Below, in pieces: positions 62,870 to 64,000 of a stretch of DNA of 64,000 bases (position 1 is its first letter; every line of letters begins with the position of its first letter). Source of the DNA: Eubacteriales bacterium (GTDB lineage Bacteria; Bacillota; Clostridia; Peptostreptococcales; Anaerovoracaceae); NCBI GenBank assembly GCA_028706405.1, contig JAQWBM010000002.1, positions 48,958-112,957 on the forward strand, written 5' to 3'. The notes below the pieces were generated by a model. It made no database searches, was not told the DNA's origin, and worked only from the letters and a program-made list of their open reading frames with translations. The translations under genes and the position numbers were made by a program.

Positions 62870-62893
62870 CTAAAAATTTAATAAGGTTTACAA
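62863..62893 (-). promoter_or_regulatory. BirA-type operator 2, covering the -35 box
   Basis: TTGTCAAC (62863-62870) and GTTTACAA (62886-62893) match the same inverted repeat with a 15-base spacer, one mismatch between arms. Confidence 0.75.
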
Positions 62894-63281
62894 TTTGACT
62901 AACAAACCCAGGACCACTAAGGGAAATGAAAGCACTGTGAACTTACTTCAGGAATTTACACATATCAAAACCTTTATAATTAGCCATGTATAGCCATTGA
63001 CAACGGATTTTATTAGTGGTAATATCATTAAGTATCACCTGTTTTGCTGCATTTTGCTTGTGAGTTACTCTTTCAGTGGCGTTCCGGCATTTTATGCCGT
63101 TTGACGCACGACATTTCTGCTTCCGTGCTCAGTCGGCAGAGCAGTGAATTTGCAGTGAATAAGTCAAACACAACAATAAAAACCAGTAAGCCGTTGCAAA
63201 TACATGGCGTTATGGTTGGCGTTGGAATAGGAAAATGGGTGTTTGGAGTTTGTTTAAAATAATTAGCTTATAACTCAATAT
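62894..63281. other. Gene-poor spacer with a promoter and no convincing gene
   Basis: The stretch between the bio operators and the tRNA holds one good promoter, TTGACA (62997-63002), 17-base spacer, TAATAT (63020-63025), reading right. A 72-codon open frame at 63044-63262 lies after it but has no ribosome site and resembles no family I know. The promoter may serve the tRNA about 255 bases downstream or a lost gene. Confidence 0.45.
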
Positions 63282-63356
63282 GCTAGTGTGGCTCAATGGT
63301 AGAGCAGCGGTATCGTAAACCGCAGGTTGGGGGTTCGATTCCCTTCACTAGCTCCA
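63282..63356 (+). tRNA. tRNA-Thr (anticodon CGT)
   Basis: A full cloverleaf: acceptor GCTAGTG/CACTAGC with discriminator T and encoded CCA, D arm GCTC-AATGGTA-GAGC, anticodon arm GCGGT-ATCGTAA-ACCGC with CGT at 63314-63316 reading ACG, and T arm GGGGG-TTCGATT-CCC. G1-C72, C2-G71 and the anticodon GU fit threonine identity. Confidence 0.92.
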
Positions 63357-63365
63357 AATGAACAG

Positions 63366-63418
63366 GGTACGAAGTATTGAACAGTTTTATTGGACTGTCC
63401 AATATTTCGTACCTTTTT
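63366..63418 (+). terminator. Strong intrinsic terminator after the tRNA
   Basis: GGTACGAAGTATTG and ACAG on the left arm pair with CTGT and CAATATTTCGTACC on the right, with one bulge, and the stem is followed by TTTTT at 63414-63418. Confidence 0.85.
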
Positions 63419-63553
63419 CTATGCCCGAAAGCCTGTGTTATCAGCATTTACACATTTGATATGAAATCAGGCGTGACTATTGTATTTGATAGAAAACCTT
63501 GAATTTGTAATAGAAAAGCCAAAATCAACGACTTTTGAACATTATTGTCCAAA

Positions 63554-63868
63554 TTAAATGGCACTGGTTTTCTTCTCTTCATACAGCTGCTCAAACTTAT
63601 CCGGTGTTTTATAGTTTAATGTACTGTGGGGTCTTTCTGTGTTGTAGAAAAGAATGTAGCTATCGACACTTTCACAGAACTGCCGTTCTGACTTATAGAT
63701 AGTGCGATAGAGCTCTTCCTTTTTCATAGACGCGAAAAATGCTTCTGCAACTGCATTGTCGTAAGGGCTTCCAGACTTGGAGAACGATTGGACAACCTTG
63801 TTCATGCGAAGCAGCTTCCACAGAGCCTTTGAGGAGTATTGCGCACCTTGGTCGCTGTGAAATGTTAA
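63554..63868 (-). mobile_element. IS3-family transposase (OrfB), N-terminal part lost
   Basis: The frame covers the C-terminal ~105 residues of the rve/DDE catalytic domain: LTFHSDQGAQYSSKALWKLL (second Asp), SFSKSGSPYDNAVAEAFFASMKKEEL (catalytic Glu) and SVDSYILFYNTERPHSTLNYKTPDKF, an IS150/IS3 signature. An intact OrfB is about 270-290 residues. To the right of about 63868-63895 the similarity ends, so the copy is inactive. Confidence 0.88.
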
Positions 63869-64000
63869 CTGAGTGTTAATGTCAATATAAAATTCCCCAA
63901 AAATGATCGAGATTTTTCCCCACTTAGATTTGGAAGGGGCAGGGATATTTTCCCCACCCCGATCCATTGAACTGGAACATTAAAGAAATTCTGGCGCCGT
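63869..64000 (-). mobile_element. Unidentified sequence joined to the truncated IS3 transposase, probably another element's end
   Basis: From about 63869 to the window edge the minus strand reads through an unrelated G/T-rich segment with repeated GGGGAA units (near 63891-63896, 63914-63919 and 63943-63951) before the IS3 part. The change of sequence within the transposase frame indicates insertion of another element or a recombination joint. It runs out of the window, so I cannot name it. Confidence 0.45.

Noticed and set aside
63044..63262. 72-codon frame before the tRNA as a gene
   Set aside because: No ribosome site, no family resemblance and unusual composition.
1..64000. CRISPR array or other regularly spaced repeats
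   Set aside because: No short repeat recurring at even spacing was seen anywhere, and no cas gene is present.

Overview
The window looks like a stretch of chromosome from an anaerobic, amino-acid-fermenting Firmicute of class Clostridia. The evidence is a complete lysine-fermentation gene set (kal, kdd, kamA-E), a perR-rubrerythrin pair, cwlD, SecA, an S-box riboswitch ahead of metK, and Gram-positive-type promoters and ribosome binding sites. The mixture would suit an Anaerovoracaceae/Eubacteriales-type organism, but that placement is inference and no 16S gene is present.

Layout. 1-6.9 kb: the 3' half of a purine operon, purM(partial)-purN-purF-like-purH-purD, followed by mtnA (methionine salvage). 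7-13.9 kb: housekeeping genes scpA-scpB, a D,D-carboxypeptidase, a PyrK-like flavin/Fe-S protein with a downstream FAD oxidoreductase, an RluB-type pseudouridine synthase, an MnmM/YtqB-type methyltransferase and a small membrane protein. 14.4-22.5 kb: the lysine-fermentation locus, with kal divergent from kdd-kamA-kamB-kamC-kamD-kamE. No kce gene is present. 22.5-31.7 kb: a lipocalin-like protein, an AlaX-type editing protein, CwlD, a four-box DnaA-site cluster, a ferredoxin-fused aldo/keto reductase, a beta-lactamase-fold hydrolase, perR-rbr, a CoA transferase and an unknown protein. 31.7-46.5 kb: core genes metK (S-box), aspartokinase, secA, prfB with its programmed frameshift, tex, a HAD phosphatase, an acyl-ACP thioesterase and addB.

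From 46.5 kb onward the character changes. addB is not followed by its partner addA but by a catalase and ybaN-like gene. Then comes a visibly GC-richer block: a 1350-residue SLH/LysM surface protein, two related lipoproteins, two zinc-ribbon proteins and a divergent membrane-embedded LuxR-type regulator (48.8-56.9 kb). Next are remnants of a mobile element (DUF6076-like protein and a truncated RepA/AAA ATPase), a very AT-rich orphan DNA methyltransferase, and a bioY-(bioB remnant)-bioD-bioA operon under two BirA-type operators. A tRNA-Thr and a truncated IS3-family transposase joined to unrelated sequence close the window. I read 46.5-64 kb as accessory sequence assembled from several events.

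How genes work together. KamA converts L-lysine to beta-lysine, KamDE to 3,5-diaminohexanoate, and Kdd oxidises it. Kal acts later on 3-aminobutyryl-CoA; the step between (Kce) must be encoded elsewhere. KamB/KamC are ATPase-like proteins always found with this pathway and probably maintain the B12 mutase. PerR controls rubrerythrin from an operator over its own start site. BirA would control biotin uptake and the incomplete biotin operon. Best leads for follow-up: the bioB internal deletion, the DnaA-box cluster, the duplicated and frameshifted tail of kal, PurF without its catalytic cysteine, AddB without a Walker A motif, and the uncharacterised surface module with its membrane-bound regulator.
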